Source: Planctomycetota bacterium | GTDB taxonomy: Bacteria; Planctomycetota; Planctomycetia; Pirellulales; Pirellulaceae | Direction: 5' to 3' | NCBI GenBank assembly: GCA_018970165.1 | Contig: JAGWWZ010000013.1 | Coordinates: 1 to 44,908, forward strand | DNA: 44,908 bases | Shown here: positions 7,593 through 16,646 of the stretch, piece after piece | Position numbering within the stretch: position 1 is the first letter of the stretch | Layout of the letters: each line of letters begins with the position of its first letter | Made by a program: the position numbers and the translations under genes | The notes under the pieces: model-generated | Told to the model about the DNA's origin: nothing | Databases searched by the model: none | Seen by the model: the letters and a program-made list of their open reading frames with translations, nothing else

Positions 7593-9878
7593 ATGGCGAA
7601 CAGAAAAATGACTCGCTGGATCGTTCTCAGTGGTTTGATTTTTGGCGTACTGGCGATTGCCGGTTATCAATTCGCACGCCCATTCAAGGATTTCGGCCTT
7701 AGCGAATCGAAGGAGGATCCGAACGCTACTTCCAAAAGCCACGGCCCAGCGAAACAGAGTAGGGGCTCGTACGGTCTTTCTTATTCTCCGCGAAAGATTG
7801 TCGACTCCTCCGGATATGGATGGGTTCTCGGATGTGTTCAACCATGGCCATCCGACTACACGCTCGAGCAGATCGGGGTGCATTTCCGATCTTCGATACA
7901 AAGGACGATCGCGGATCTAACGCAGCAATTGAATGGTTCGAATTTACAGGAGGCCCAGCGGGCTTCGGTGCAGTTTTCGAAAGCAACATTCCTGAACTTC
8001 GAAGGAGACGCAGTCGGCGCATATGAAAATTTAGCGGCAGCTCGCGAATGGCTCGAAACTACCCCCGCTCTCGCGCAGGACTTTCTCTACACCATCATCT
8101 ACTTTCAAGGTATCACCGCTATGAGACGCGGGGAGAATGACAATTGCATCGCTTGTCGTGGCGAGAGCTCCTGCGTTTTGCCGATTGTCCCGTCCGCAAT
8201 CCATACCAACCCTGAGGGTTCGCGACTCGCCATCAAACACTTCACCGAGTATCTCGAACGCTTCCCGGAGGATGGCGAAGTCCGCTGGTTGCTCAATGTG
8301 GCCTACATGACTCTCGGCGAGCATCCTGGTTTGATTCCTGCGAGATATCTTGTCGATATTTCCTCCTATGAGGGCCAAGAGCACAGCATTGGAGCGTTCC
8401 GAGATATCGGAGCAGAGGTCGGATTGAATCGCCTCAATCAAGCCGGCGGAGCCATTATGGAAGACTTCAACAATGATGGGTGGTTGGATATCGCCGTCAC
8501 CTCATTTGACCCGACGCAGGTCATGGGTTTCTACATCAACGATCGCAACGGCAAATTCTTGGACAAGACACGTGAAGCGGGCGTCGCGAACCAACTCGGA
8601 GGGCTGAATTGCGTCCAAACCGATTACAACAACGATGGTTGGAAAGATATCTTTATCGTGCGAGGCGCATGGCTTCCAGGCACCCTAGCAATGCGTCCTA
8701 CTTTGCTCCGCAACAACGGAGACCAAACGTTTACGGATGTCACGATCGAAGCGGGCATGGCAACCCCGATCAACTCCATCTCGTCCTGCTGGGCCGATTA
8801 CGACAACGATGGTTGGCTTGACTGCTTTGTTTGTTGCGAGCAACAAGCCAACCGCCTTTACCGAAATCGGCAAGATGGCACGTTCGAGGAGAGAGCTGTG
8901 GTCGCAGGTCTTGCAGGAAATCCTGGCTCATGTTGCAAAGGAGCCAATTGGATCGACTACGACAACGACGGATGGCAAGATATCTACTTGAACTATCTCA
9001 CAGGCGAAGGGGGGCAACTTTTTCTCAACCAACGAAATGGCCGATTCAAAAACGTCACTCGATCCATGGGGTTCGAAGGGCCTGAGCTTGGCTTTTCCTG
9101 CTGGACTTGGGACTACAACAACGACGGCTGGCAGGATATCTATGCATCGAGTTATGTCAGGTCGGTTGAAGCGTGTGCCCAAGGACTGCAAGGCCTGGCC
9201 CACAACGAGGCAACGAGCCGTCTATTTCGCAATGAGGGAGGGAAACGTTTCGAGAATGTAGCTGATGATGTTGGGCTCGACGGAGTTTATATCGCGATGA
9301 GTTCCAACTTCGCCGACTTCGATGGAGACGGCTGGCTCGATTTCTACCTGGGCACCGGTGACCCGGCTCTCAGTACCCTCGTCCCCAATCGTATGTTTCG
9401 GAGCCTCAATGCGAATCGATTCGCGGATGTCTCGGCTTCGACTCGCACAGGCAATTTACAAAAAGGGCATGGAATCGCCTGCGGCGACTGGGATCGCAAC
9501 GGATCGATCGACATATTCATCGAGATGGGGGGAGCGGTAAACGGCGACAAATACCATAACATCCTATTTCAGAATCCAGGCAACGAGCATTCCTGGGTCA
9601 CGCTGCGATTGACAGGAAAGAAGACCAATCGGGCAGCGATAGGTGCTCGCATCAAAATCGAAACTGCTGGCGACAACCCGCAAACGATCTATCGCCATGT
9701 ATCTTCGGGTAGCAGTTTCGGGGCCAACCCGCTCGAACAAACCATCGGACTTCTTCGCGCCACCGAAATCGCCAGGATCACGATCGATTGGCCGGTCAGT
9801 GGCACACAACAAGTCTTTGAAAACGTAGCAGTCAATCGACTCTATGAAATCGAAGAGTTCGATAACTCCCTGCGTTGA
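7593..9878 (+). CDS. Secreted/membrane-anchored CRTAC1-family FG-GAP (VCBS) and ASPIC/UnbV protein
   Basis: A 761-aa exported protein. Residues ~7-28 form a hydrophobic segment (uncleaved anchor or signal). Residues ~60-260 are helical, with a TPR-like part (HFTEYLERFPEDGEVRWLL). From ~285 at least seven FG-GAP/VCBS calcium-binding motifs follow, such as DFNNDGWLDIAV, DYNNDGWKDIFI, DYDNDGWLDCFV, DYDNDGWQDIYL and DFDGDGWLDFYL, building a beta-propeller. Residues ~670-750 are an ASPIC/UnbV domain (GARIKIETAG ... ITIDWPVSG). The family is abundant in planctomycetes; carbohydrate binding or cell-surface roles are suspected but not established. A cluster of cysteines around 185-192 (CIACRGESSC) is unusual. 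Its stop lies one base from the convergent accD stop. Confidence 0.9.
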   Translation: MANRKMTRWIVLSGLIFGVLAIAGYQFARPFKDFGLSESKEDPNATSKSHGPAKQSRGSYGLSYSPRKIVDSSGYGWVLGCVQPWPSDYTLEQIGVHFRSSIQRTIADLTQQLNGSNLQEAQRASVQFSKATFLNFEGDAVGAYENLAAAREWLETTPALAQDFLYTIIYFQGITAMRRGENDNCIACRGESSCVLPIVPSAIHTNPEGSRLAIKHFTEYLERFPEDGEVRWLLNVAYMTLGEHPGLIPARYLVDISSYEGQEHSIGAFRDIGAEVGLNRLNQAGGAIMEDFNNDGWLDIAVTSFDPTQVMGFYINDRNGKFLDKTREAGVANQLGGLNCVQTDYNNDGWKDIFIVRGAWLPGTLAMRPTLLRNNGDQTFTDVTIEAGMATPINSISSCWADYDNDGWLDCFVCCEQQANRLYRNRQDGTFEERAVVAGLAGNPGSCCKGANWIDYDNDGWQDIYLNYLTGEGGQLFLNQRNGRFKNVTRSMGFEGPELGFSCWTWDYNNDGWQDIYASSYVRSVEACAQGLQGLAHNEATSRLFRNEGGKRFENVADDVGLDGVYIAMSSNFADFDGDGWLDFYLGTGDPALSTLVPNRMFRSLNANRFADVSASTRTGNLQKGHGIACGDWDRNGSIDIFIEMGGAVNGDKYHNILFQNPGNEHSWVTLRLTGKKTNRAAIGARIKIETAGDNPQTIYRHVSSGSSFGANPLEQTIGLLRATEIARITIDWPVSGTQQVFENVAVNRLYEIEEFDNSLR

Positions 9879-9879
9879 T

Positions 9880-10746
9880 CTAACGTTTGCCGCAATAGTC
9901 GATCGCGGCGGCGATCTCGGTTTTGAGTCGGAACCGTTCCACGATGCGGTCGATGTAGCCGTGCTCGAGAAGGAACTCACTGGTCTGAAAGCCTTCCGGC
10001 AGCTCGATCCGAATGGTAGCCTTGATGGTGCGAGGTCCGGCAAAACCGATGAGAGCTTTCGGTTCTGCGAACACCAAGTCGCCGAGGCTTGCAAAACTTG
10101 CAGCCACCCCCCCCATCGTCGGGTTGGTTAGCACACTGATGTAGAGTCCGCCTGCAGCGTGGTAGCGTGCCAGTGCGGCCGAGACCTTTGCCATCTGCAT
10201 CAACGACAGAATCCCCTCATGCATACGTGCACCCCCACCGGAACCGCTGACGATGATCAACGGCAAATCGTTCGCCGTGGCCCGTTCGATGAGGCGGGTG
10301 AGTCGTTCGCCGACCACCGAACCCATGCTTCCCATAATGAATGCGGAATCGGTTACTGCGATTGCGACTCTCCGGGCCCGTATCATCCCGGTGCCGCACA
10401 GTGCGGCGTCGGTTAGTCCTGTGCGATTTTGTTCGGCAGTCAATCGCTCAGCGTAAGATTTCTTGTCGGCGAACTTCAAAGGATCGGTTGGCAATACATG
10501 TTCGTCGCAGACCTCGAATGTCCCTTCATCCAACAATTGGGCGATCCGTTCGCGCGCCGAGACGTAGTTGTGGTAACGGCATTTCGGACAAACGTTCAGG
10601 TTCCGCTCGAGTTCCTTGCGGTAGATCGAGTCGCGACACCCCGGACAGCGAATCCACAATCCTTCCGGGATCCCGCGTTTCATCGCCTTAGGAGATGCAT
10701 CGGCGTCTTGATCGGTGTTTTGGTCTGTGGAATCAGCGATTGCCAT
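9880..10746 (-). CDS. accD: Acetyl-CoA carboxylase carboxyltransferase subunit beta
   Basis: The beta subunit of the carboxyltransferase that moves CO2 from carboxybiotin to acetyl-CoA to make malonyl-CoA for fatty acid synthesis; it works as an alpha2beta2 complex with AccA. The 288-aa length is normal. The N-terminal zinc ribbon is complete: C34, C37 (CPGC) and C53, C56 (CPKC). The crotonase-like core follows, with '[17 protein letters not shown]' and the '[15 protein letters not shown]' segment that bind acyl-CoA. The first ~25 residues are an Asp/Ala-rich extension of no known role. It is the third gene of an rpe / phosphatase-like / accD run on the minus strand, 34 bp after its neighbour. 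Confidence 0.96.
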   Translation of the reverse strand: MAIADSTDQNTDQDADASPKAMKRGIPEGLWIRCPGCRDSIYRKELERNLNVCPKCRYHNYVSARERIAQLLDEGTFEVCDEHVLPTDPLKFADKKSYAERLTAEQNRTGLTDAALCGTGMIRARRVAIAVTDSAFIMGSMGSVVGERLTRLIERATANDLPLIIVSGSGGGARMHEGILSLMQMAKVSAALARYHAAGGLYISVLTNPTMGGVAASFASLGDLVFAEPKALIGFAGPRTIKATIRIELPEGFQTSEFLLEHGYIDRIVERFRLKTEIAAAIDYCGKR

Positions 10747-10780
10747 GATGGATGGTAACTTCTTTCAATACAAACAAATC

Positions 10781-11353
10781 TCAGTTTCTCGCAGATGCTA
10801 TTTCTTCGATGATTTCCCAGGACCCGTTATCGCATTCCGACTCCCAAAGATCACCAAAGTCGACGGACTTGAGTTTGCTGGCTACCAGAGTCGCCAAGGG
10901 CTCAGGGATCACCACCGCAATCGTTTCCTTGGAATGTTTTCTATGTAGTTTATCTAATTGTTTGGAAACCCGCGATTCCGCCTCTGCAAGAGTTTCGCCG
11001 CCGGGGGGATGAAACGCTCGCGGGTTTTCTTGAACCTGTCTGAACAATTTCGGTTGTTGCCGCTTGATCTCGTCAATGCACTTGCCTTGCCATAGGCCAT
11101 GATCGAGATTGCGAAAACATTCGCAGATCTTTAGTTTGCATCGAGTCGCATCTGCGATGGTCCTAGCTGTGGCCTGTGCCGACTCGCATGGGCCGCAATA
11201 CACGGCGGTGACGGAAAGCCCAACCATCGCGATTGCGACGCGTTGAGCTTGTTCTAGTCCTGCGGGGGAAAGAGGGATATCGAGGCATCCCTTCATCCGA
11301 TCTTGTTCATCGAAAGCTGTCGAACCGGGGCGAACGACTACCACTTTAAACAT
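10781..11353 (-). CDS. Histidine-phosphatase-fold protein with lost catalytic residues (probable pseudoenzyme)
   Basis: A 190-aa protein with the phosphoglycerate-mutase-like fold throughout: 'DRMKGCLDIPLSPAGLEQAQ', 'LDHGLWQGKCIDEI', 'PPGGETLAEAESRV'. The catalytic centre is gone. The acceptor RHG reads RPG (VVVRPGSTAF). The S-x-L-x-R arginine site reads 'YCGPCESAQATA'. The second histidine (normally V-S-H-G) is replaced in 'AVVIPEPLATL'. The frame is intact and codon use looks normal, so it seems kept as a non-enzymatic protein, perhaps a ligand sensor or protein partner. The start is taken at 11353 (MFKVVVV), since the upstream alternative at 11365 has no better ribosome site. It sits between rpe and accD and may be co-transcribed with them. 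Confidence 0.75.
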   Translation of the reverse strand: MFKVVVVRPGSTAFDEQDRMKGCLDIPLSPAGLEQAQRVAIAMVGLSVTAVYCGPCESAQATARTIADATRCKLKICECFRNLDHGLWQGKCIDEIKRQQPKLFRQVQENPRAFHPPGGETLAEAESRVSKQLDKLHRKHSKETIAVVIPEPLATLVASKLKSVDFGDLWESECDNGSWEIIEEIASARN

Positions 11354-11393
11354 ATAACATCCCATCAAAGAATCTATCCGCAGTTTGCATCGC

Positions 11394-12101
11394 TCAACTC
11401 CGTTGGAATTCGCGACGCAAACGCGTCATCGCTTGGCAGTAGTCTGCCTCGCGGAAGACAGCGGAACCTGCCACGAGCAAGTCCGCTCCGTGCGCGGTCG
11501 CAGGGCCGACCGTCTGCACATTGATCCCGCCATCGATCTCAAGCAGCAAATCGGGACCGAATCGATCTCGAAGCTGTCGCAGTCGTTCCAAGGCGACCGG
11601 CTCAAAAGGCTGCCCCCCGAAACCCGCAGGGACACTCATCACCAAGACCAAATCGCACAGCGACACATACGGCAACAATCGCTCCATCGAGGTCGCTGGA
11701 TTGATGGCCAACCCAGAAGCGACACCTTGGTCGCGAATCGATTGGAGGATCGGCCCGGGATCTCCGGAACCCGCTTCAATATGGAATGTGATACTGTCCG
11801 CTCCCGCATCGATGAACTGATCCGCGTATTGTGCTGGATCGGAGATCATGAGATGCACATCCAATTTCAGCGATGTGATCTTGCGCAAAGCCGCAACAAT
11901 CGGCATGCCGTAGGTCAGGTTGGGGACAAAGTGTCCGTCCATAACATCCAGATGGAGCACATCCACTCCGGACTCCTCAAGCAAATCCACCTCGCGACGC
12001 AGATTGGCAAAGTCGCATAATAGCAACGACGGGAGGATCGAAGGGCGAATCCCCCGAAGGTATTCGATCGTGGCAACGGCGCGGGAACCGGGTTCAGACA
12101 T
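11394..12101 (-). CDS. rpe: Ribulose-phosphate 3-epimerase
   Basis: Interconverts ribulose-5-phosphate and xylulose-5-phosphate in the pentose phosphate pathway. The 235-aa TIM barrel shows all family signatures: 'IRPSILPSLLLCDFANL' at the N-terminus, the metal-binding 'VLHLDVMDGHFVPNLTYG', 'ITFHIEAG' and the phosphate-binding 'LLEIDGGINVQT' near the C-terminus. It leads a minus-strand group (rpe, a phosphatase-like pseudoenzyme, accD), and the 379-bp gap upstream separates it from the divergent uvrC. It complements zwf, found earlier in the window. Confidence 0.96.
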   Translation of the reverse strand: MSEPGSRAVATIEYLRGIRPSILPSLLLCDFANLRREVDLLEESGVDVLHLDVMDGHFVPNLTYGMPIVAALRKITSLKLDVHLMISDPAQYADQFIDAGADSITFHIEAGSGDPGPILQSIRDQGVASGLAINPATSMERLLPYVSLCDLVLVMSVPAGFGGQPFEPVALERLRQLRDRFGPDLLLEIDGGINVQTVGPATAHGADLLVAGSAVFREADYCQAMTRLRREFQRS

Positions 12102-12480
12102 AAAGGGCCGAAGTCAGTACAACATCAATCAATTCCTAGCACGATAACCAACTACGGGCTAGGTCCACAAGAGGCAATCCCTCAGCCGCGACTGCGAACA
12201 AAGCCGGAAGCGCAATAGCCGCAAGGAGTTATGTCGCTTTAGAGATCTTGCCTTATTCGTCCCTCGCTCACGCGTCGGGTTATGATAATCCCCAGCAAGA
12301 GACTACTTGCTAGCAATCGCGATCGCGAAAAGCCCGACATGCGCAAAGGCCGACATGGAGCCTCTTTACCTCGCCCGTCCAGGCGTTGCCTTGTGAGGGG
12401 TTCGCGAATTTGCTAGTTTCCAGTTGGCCGGAAGGCCGCTTGCTTCCTCGCTGAGAGCCACAAAAACGACGGACTGCCTT
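12102..12480. other. Gene-free divergent intergenic region between rpe and uvrC, with back-to-back palindromes
   Basis: 379 bp without a credible gene or tRNA. At 12307-12316 there is a perfect 10-bp palindrome TTGCTAGCAA, followed at once by a perfect 12-bp palindrome TCGCGATCGCGA (12317-12328), about 150 bp upstream of the uvrC ATG. A half-copy TTGCTAGT recurs near 12410. The region must carry promoters for both genes; I could not place convincing -35/-10 elements. Confidence 0.6.
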
Positions 12481-13986
12481 ATGCCAGAACCTGGCGATGA
12501 ACTCGACAACTCTGAGGAAGAAATCGACGACTCGGGTTCGCTGGCTACCCAGGAACAGATCGAGCGTCTGGAAGCACTGCGCTCTGGGAACGTAGGATTC
12601 CGTCGCGCGGCTGAAAAGGTCAAGGACTTTCCGCAGGAACCGGGGGTCTACCTGATGAAGGATGCCTCAGGTGTGGTGATCTACGTCGGCAAGGCCAAGA
12701 ACCTCCGCTCCCGCGCCGGGAGTTACTTTCATGCTGCGGCTGCTTCCGAGATCCGGACCGCTGACTGGATCCATGAGATTGCCGATATCGACTGCATGGT
12801 GTGCGCTAGCGAAGTGGAAGCTTTGCTCACCGAGAATCGCTTGATCAAAGATATTCAACCGCGGCACAACAAAGATCTCAAGGACGATAAGACCTTTCCT
12901 TACCTGATGATTACCACGCACGAGGATTTTCCGCGTGTCGAAGTGACTCGGACCCCGAAAGATAAAGGAGCAAAGCTCTACGGACCATTCACCAGTGCCG
13001 GACAACTTCGCGGGGCGTTGCAGGTTATGCAACGTGTTTTCAAGTTCCGCACTTGTTCGCTCGATATCGAGGAAAGCGATCCCAGATGGCAATGGTTCCG
13101 ACCATGCCTGCTCGCATCGATCCAACAGTGCACGGCACCGTGCAATCGACGAATCAGCAAAGAAGACTATCGTCGAGATATTCGGCGCCTGCAGACTTTT
13201 CTTGATGGCGGTAGCGAACGGCTTCTCAAACAGATGCGGGAAGAGATGAAGGAGGCATCCTCGAAGCTCGATTTCGAACGGGCTGCACGCCTGAGAGACG
13301 AGATCCAGCTTCTGGAAAACTTGAACCGCCGCGGCGAAATCGATGTCCACGCGCAACCCGAGGTCTTTTACATCGATCCCAAAAAGGGAATGCGGGCGCT
13401 GAAAAAGGTTCTGGGAATGGAGAATGAACCTCGCGTGATCGAGGGAGTCGATATCGCGCATCTCGGAGGAACCGATACGGTAGCTTCGGTTGTGCAATTT
13501 CTCGATGGGCTTCCGTTCAAGCCTGGCTATCGACGCTACAAAATCCAAGGGGTCGAGGGAATCGATGATTTCCGCTCGATCCACGAAGTCATCTCGCGCC
13601 GCTTCAAAAGAAAGTATGAGGAAAACGAAGCCTTTCCCGATCTGCTTATGATCGATGGGGGGAAGGGGCAACTCAACGCTGCCCGAGCAGCATTCCGCGA
13701 CTGCGATCTTCAGCCACCCACTTTGATATCGCTAGCAAAGAAGGACGAAGAGATTTATCTGCCCGATGAGAAGGATCCTATTCGATTAGGGCGGGAATCG
13801 TTTGCGCTAAGGCTTTTGCAATACATTCGGGACGAAGCCCACCGCTTTGCACAACACTATCATCACATCCTTCGAAACAAGAGTTCTTTTGAGCAAAAGA
13901 CTGGTAAACCCGGCGGACGTCGAACCCCTAGCAAAAAAGGGGATAATCAGGGAGCCTCGGGAAAGGAATCTTCGGAGGAAGATTAA
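12481..13986 (+). CDS. uvrC: Excinuclease ABC subunit C, short form without the C-terminal HhH domain
   Basis: The dual-incision nuclease of nucleotide excision repair. From the ATG at 12481 it is 501 aa, about 100 shorter than the ~600-aa norm. Visible domains are the GIY-YIG 3'-nuclease (PGVYLMKDASGVVIYVGKAK, ~residue 53), a UVR motif for UvrB contact (KLDFERAARLRDEIQ, ~270), and the RNase H-like 5'-nuclease with 'EGVDIAHLGG', 'LLMIDGGKGQLNAA' and RDEAHRFA. After RDEAHRFAQHYHHILR the protein ends in a basic, Ser/Gly/Lys-rich tail instead of the tandem helix-hairpin-helix domain that binds DNA around the lesion. Only 117 bp remain before pckG, so no frameshifted HhH is hidden downstream. An acidic ~40-residue N-terminal extension precedes the GIY-YIG domain. 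Confidence 0.93.
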   Translation: MPEPGDELDNSEEEIDDSGSLATQEQIERLEALRSGNVGFRRAAEKVKDFPQEPGVYLMKDASGVVIYVGKAKNLRSRAGSYFHAAAASEIRTADWIHEIADIDCMVCASEVEALLTENRLIKDIQPRHNKDLKDDKTFPYLMITTHEDFPRVEVTRTPKDKGAKLYGPFTSAGQLRGALQVMQRVFKFRTCSLDIEESDPRWQWFRPCLLASIQQCTAPCNRRISKEDYRRDIRRLQTFLDGGSERLLKQMREEMKEASSKLDFERAARLRDEIQLLENLNRRGEIDVHAQPEVFYIDPKKGMRALKKVLGMENEPRVIEGVDIAHLGGTDTVASVVQFLDGLPFKPGYRRYKIQGVEGIDDFRSIHEVISRRFKRKYEENEAFPDLLMIDGGKGQLNAARAAFRDCDLQPPTLISLAKKDEEIYLPDEKDPIRLGRESFALRLLQYIRDEAHRFAQHYHHILRNKSSFEQKTGKPGGRRTPSKKGDNQGASGKESSEED

Positions 13987-14103
13987 TCTCGCCCCGATAC
14001 CGTTTCTGGTCTCCCAGGGAAGGAACCTCCTGCGGTATCCTGTTGAATGGTTTACGAGTTCTGATCCGATCAACCACCTCCTATTTGACTTCACTGCTCC
14101 AGC

Positions 14104-15927
14104 ATGGCTGACGTGACCCTGCAACATAAACCACTGATTACTTTGTCGCACAAGGCACTTGCCAACTGGGTTATGGAGACTGCACTGCTTTGCGAGGCGG
14201 ATAGCATCCGCTGGTGCGATGGCTCTCAGGAGGAGTGGGACGAACTGACCAATGAACTTGTTGAGCGAGGGACGTTGATTCGGCTGAACCCGGAACTGCA
14301 CCCGAACTCCTTCCTTGCACGAAGCCACCCCTCGGATACAGCTCGCGTCGAGGATCGGACCTTTATCTGTTCGCGTCGCGAGGGGGATGCCGGACCGATG
14401 AATCACTGGCGTGATCCCGATTCGATGCGCAGTCTGTTGATCGAGAAGTTTCGCGGTTGTATGCGAGGAAGAACGATGTATGTCGTTCCCTTTTGCATGG
14501 GACCACTCGACAGCCCCCTAGCGCTCGTAGGTATCGAGATCACAGATTCTCCCTATGTTGTCGTCAGCATGCGCATTATGTGCAACATGGGGGAGAGGGT
14601 CTTGAGGAAACTCGGGAGCGATGGTCCGTTCGTTCCCTGCTTGCACAGCGTCGGTGCTCCGCTCGATCCGGAACAAAAAGATGCGGCATGGCCGTGCAAT
14701 GACGAAAAGTATATCGTCCATTTCCCCGAGACGCGGGAAGTTTGGTCGTACGGCAGCGGCTACGGTGGCAATGCTTTGCTCGGAAAGAAATGTGTTGCAC
14801 TCCGAATCGCCAGCACCATCGCTCGCGACAATCGATGGATGGCCGAACACATGCTGATCATGGGCTTAGAAGCCCCCGATGGTCTGAAGACTTATATCAC
14901 CGCCGCATTCCCAAGCTCATGCGGGAAAACCAATCTTGCGATGATCGTACCCCCGGAACGCTATCGAGACATGGGTTGGAAAACGACGCTAGTCGGGGAT
15001 GACATCGCGTGGTTATGGCCTGGCAAGACCGGGAAACTGCATGCCATCAACCCGGAACGCGGATTCTTCGGCGTTGCCCCAGGAACATCATGGCAATCCA
15101 ATCCCGGCGCCATGCATGCCATGTCTCGCAATACAATCTTCACCAACGTTGCTCTCACGGATGAACTGGGCGTGTGGTGGGAAGGTCTATCGCCCCCGCC
15201 TGCTCATTTGATCGATTGGACGGGTAACGACTGGAACCCGCATTGCGGACGATTGGCAGCCCATCCCAATTCCCGCTTCACCGCGCCGGCAGACCAATGC
15301 CCCAACATCGATCCCGACTGGCAGAACCCAGAGGGAGTTCCGATCGACGCTATCGTCTTCGGAGGACGCCGCCCGACCACATTGCCGCTCGTATTCCAAG
15401 CCTTTGACTGGACGCATGGAGTGTTTCTCGGGGCAACACAGGGCTCGGAGACCACCGCTGCCGCAACTGGCCAGGTCGGCACGGTTCGCCGCGACCCGAT
15501 GGCGATGCTCCCTTTCTGCGGCTACAACATGGGGGATTACTTCGGCCACTGGCTGGAAATGCGGAAGCATATCCAGCGGCTGCCCCGAATCTTTCACGTG
15601 AACTGGTTCCGAAAAAACCCGAATGGCAAGTTCCTTTGGCCGGGTTTCCGCGAGAACATGCGAGTCCTCGAGTGGATCGTGAACCGTTGCCACGGACGTA
15701 TTCCAGGTCACGAAACCCCCATAGGATGGACCCCCGACTGGGTGGATTTCTGCGTGGATGGCCTCGATGGCTTCGATGAGGCCCAATTCGATGCCGCGAT
15801 GCAATTTTCTCGGGAAGAATGGCTGGCGGAAATCATGAGCCAAGAGGAGTTTTTTCTTCGGCTCTACCACCACATGCCCAAGGAACTATTGTGCCAGAGG
15901 GAACTCCTCATGGCCAGAATGGCTTGA
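14104..15927 (+). CDS. pckG: Phosphoenolpyruvate carboxykinase (GTP)
   Basis: Converts oxaloacetate and GTP to phosphoenolpyruvate, GDP and CO2, the gateway to gluconeogenesis. At 607 aa it has the size of the GTP-type enzymes rather than the shorter ATP type. The P-loop with the reactive cysteine is in '[15 protein letters not shown]' (~residue 267). The N-terminal '[16 protein letters not shown]' and the late '[19 protein letters not shown]' segments are typical. The ATG at 14104 gives a standard N-terminus. It follows uvrC by 117 bp on the same strand; the two are not functionally related and may be separate units. Confidence 0.97.
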   Translation: MADVTLQHKPLITLSHKALANWVMETALLCEADSIRWCDGSQEEWDELTNELVERGTLIRLNPELHPNSFLARSHPSDTARVEDRTFICSRREGDAGPMNHWRDPDSMRSLLIEKFRGCMRGRTMYVVPFCMGPLDSPLALVGIEITDSPYVVVSMRIMCNMGERVLRKLGSDGPFVPCLHSVGAPLDPEQKDAAWPCNDEKYIVHFPETREVWSYGSGYGGNALLGKKCVALRIASTIARDNRWMAEHMLIMGLEAPDGLKTYITAAFPSSCGKTNLAMIVPPERYRDMGWKTTLVGDDIAWLWPGKTGKLHAINPERGFFGVAPGTSWQSNPGAMHAMSRNTIFTNVALTDELGVWWEGLSPPPAHLIDWTGNDWNPHCGRLAAHPNSRFTAPADQCPNIDPDWQNPEGVPIDAIVFGGRRPTTLPLVFQAFDWTHGVFLGATQGSETTAAATGQVGTVRRDPMAMLPFCGYNMGDYFGHWLEMRKHIQRLPRIFHVNWFRKNPNGKFLWPGFRENMRVLEWIVNRCHGRIPGHETPIGWTPDWVDFCVDGLDGFDEAQFDAAMQFSREEWLAEIMSQEEFFLRLYHHMPKELLCQRELLMARMA

Positions 15928-15963
15928 GGAGAGCAACCTTCTTTCAAATCGGTCTTGCCTCGG

Positions 15964-15993
15964 TTGACATACCGCTTCCCCTGAGCCTACCAT
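15964..15993 (+). promoter_or_regulatory. Candidate sigma70-type promoter for the YHS-like secreted protein
   Basis: TTGACA at 15964-15969 matches the -35 consensus exactly. TACCAT at 15988-15993 matches the -10 in four of six positions, with an 18-bp spacer. It lies 45 bp before the start codon of the next gene, which also has a strong GGAGG site at 16028-16032. Confidence 0.5.
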
Positions 15994-16038
15994 GTTATTC
16001 CAGTACGTACCCCTTGTATAACCCTTTGGAGGATTGGA

Positions 16039-16482
16039 ATGAAGACATTTATTGCTGCTATGTTCGCTTTCGCCGTAGCGTTCTCTGCTGTAAGCGTTTA
16101 CGCCGAGAAGGTCGATGTATCGAAGGTCAAGTGCTTGATCTCGGGAGCTGCTGCCAAGGAAGACAAGACCGCTGATTGGAAGGGCGGAAAGGTTTATTTC
16201 TGCTGCGGCAACTGCCAGAAGAAGTTCACCGATGACTCTAAGAGTTTCGCGGCTAAGGCTAACCATCAGCTAATCGCTTCCGGCCAAGTCACCCAGGGCG
16301 CATGCCCATTCTCCGGTGGCGAATTGAACAAAGACGCCAGCGTCGAGTTCAAGGGAGCCAAGATCAGCTTCTGCTGCAACAATTGCAAAGGCAAGGCTGA
16401 GAAGATGAGCGACGACGATAAAGTTGCTAAGCTCTTCGGTGACGAAGCCTTCGAAAAGGCCAAGTTCGCCGTAGCCAAGTAA
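16039..16482 (+). CDS. Small secreted protein with duplicated YHS/TRASH-like cysteine motifs
   Basis: A 147-aa exported protein with a clear signal peptide (MKTFIAAMFAFAVAFSAVSVYA, residues 1-22). Two related modules follow. The first runs from the Cys in KCLISGAAA to YFCCGNCQKKF; the second from ACPFSGGELN to SFCCNNCKGK. Each pairs a single Cys with a downstream C-C-x-x-C about 25 residues on, after a W/F-KG-K/A strand. This is the pattern of YHS/TRASH metal-binding domains, so periplasmic copper or other metal handling is plausible but not shown. Its own promoter, a GGAGG ribosome site six bases from the ATG and a strong terminator mark it as monocistronic and possibly well expressed. Confidence 0.8.
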   Translation: MKTFIAAMFAFAVAFSAVSVYAEKVDVSKVKCLISGAAAKEDKTADWKGGKVYFCCGNCQKKFTDDSKSFAAKANHQLIASGQVTQGACPFSGGELNKDASVEFKGAKISFCCNNCKGKAEKMSDDDKVAKLFGDEAFEKAKFAVAK

Positions 16483-16513
16483 TCTTCGGCCCTCATGCCG
16501 ATAACAACTTAGG

Positions 16514-16543
16514 AAGCCTGCTCATACCGAGCAGGCTTTTTTG
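16514..16543 (+). terminator. Rho-independent terminator after the YHS-like gene
   Basis: A perfect 10-bp stem AAGCCTGCTC / GAGCAGGCTT (16514-16523 and 16529-16538) with a 5-nt loop ATACC, followed by a T-run to 16542. It lies 32 bp after the stop. On the other strand no T-run follows, so it is directional. Confidence 0.92.
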
Positions 16544-16646
16544 TTTGCCTAATCATTGTCCAGTAAGTCCAAGTAGATAGCGATCGTGAATTAACAAACA
16601 GATGCACCGAAGTGGCAAACGTGCATTGAAGCGCAACTTCGAGTTG

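Noticed and set aside
12317-12328. TCGCGATCGCGA palindrome as an operator
   Set aside because: CGATCG-type words are frequent throughout this window, so alone it is not evidence of a site; kept only as part of the region description.
12395-12420. GGTTCGCGAAT-like T-loop suggesting a tRNA
   Set aside because: No acceptor, D or anticodon stem can be drawn around it, and the GTTCRANNC pattern is not met.
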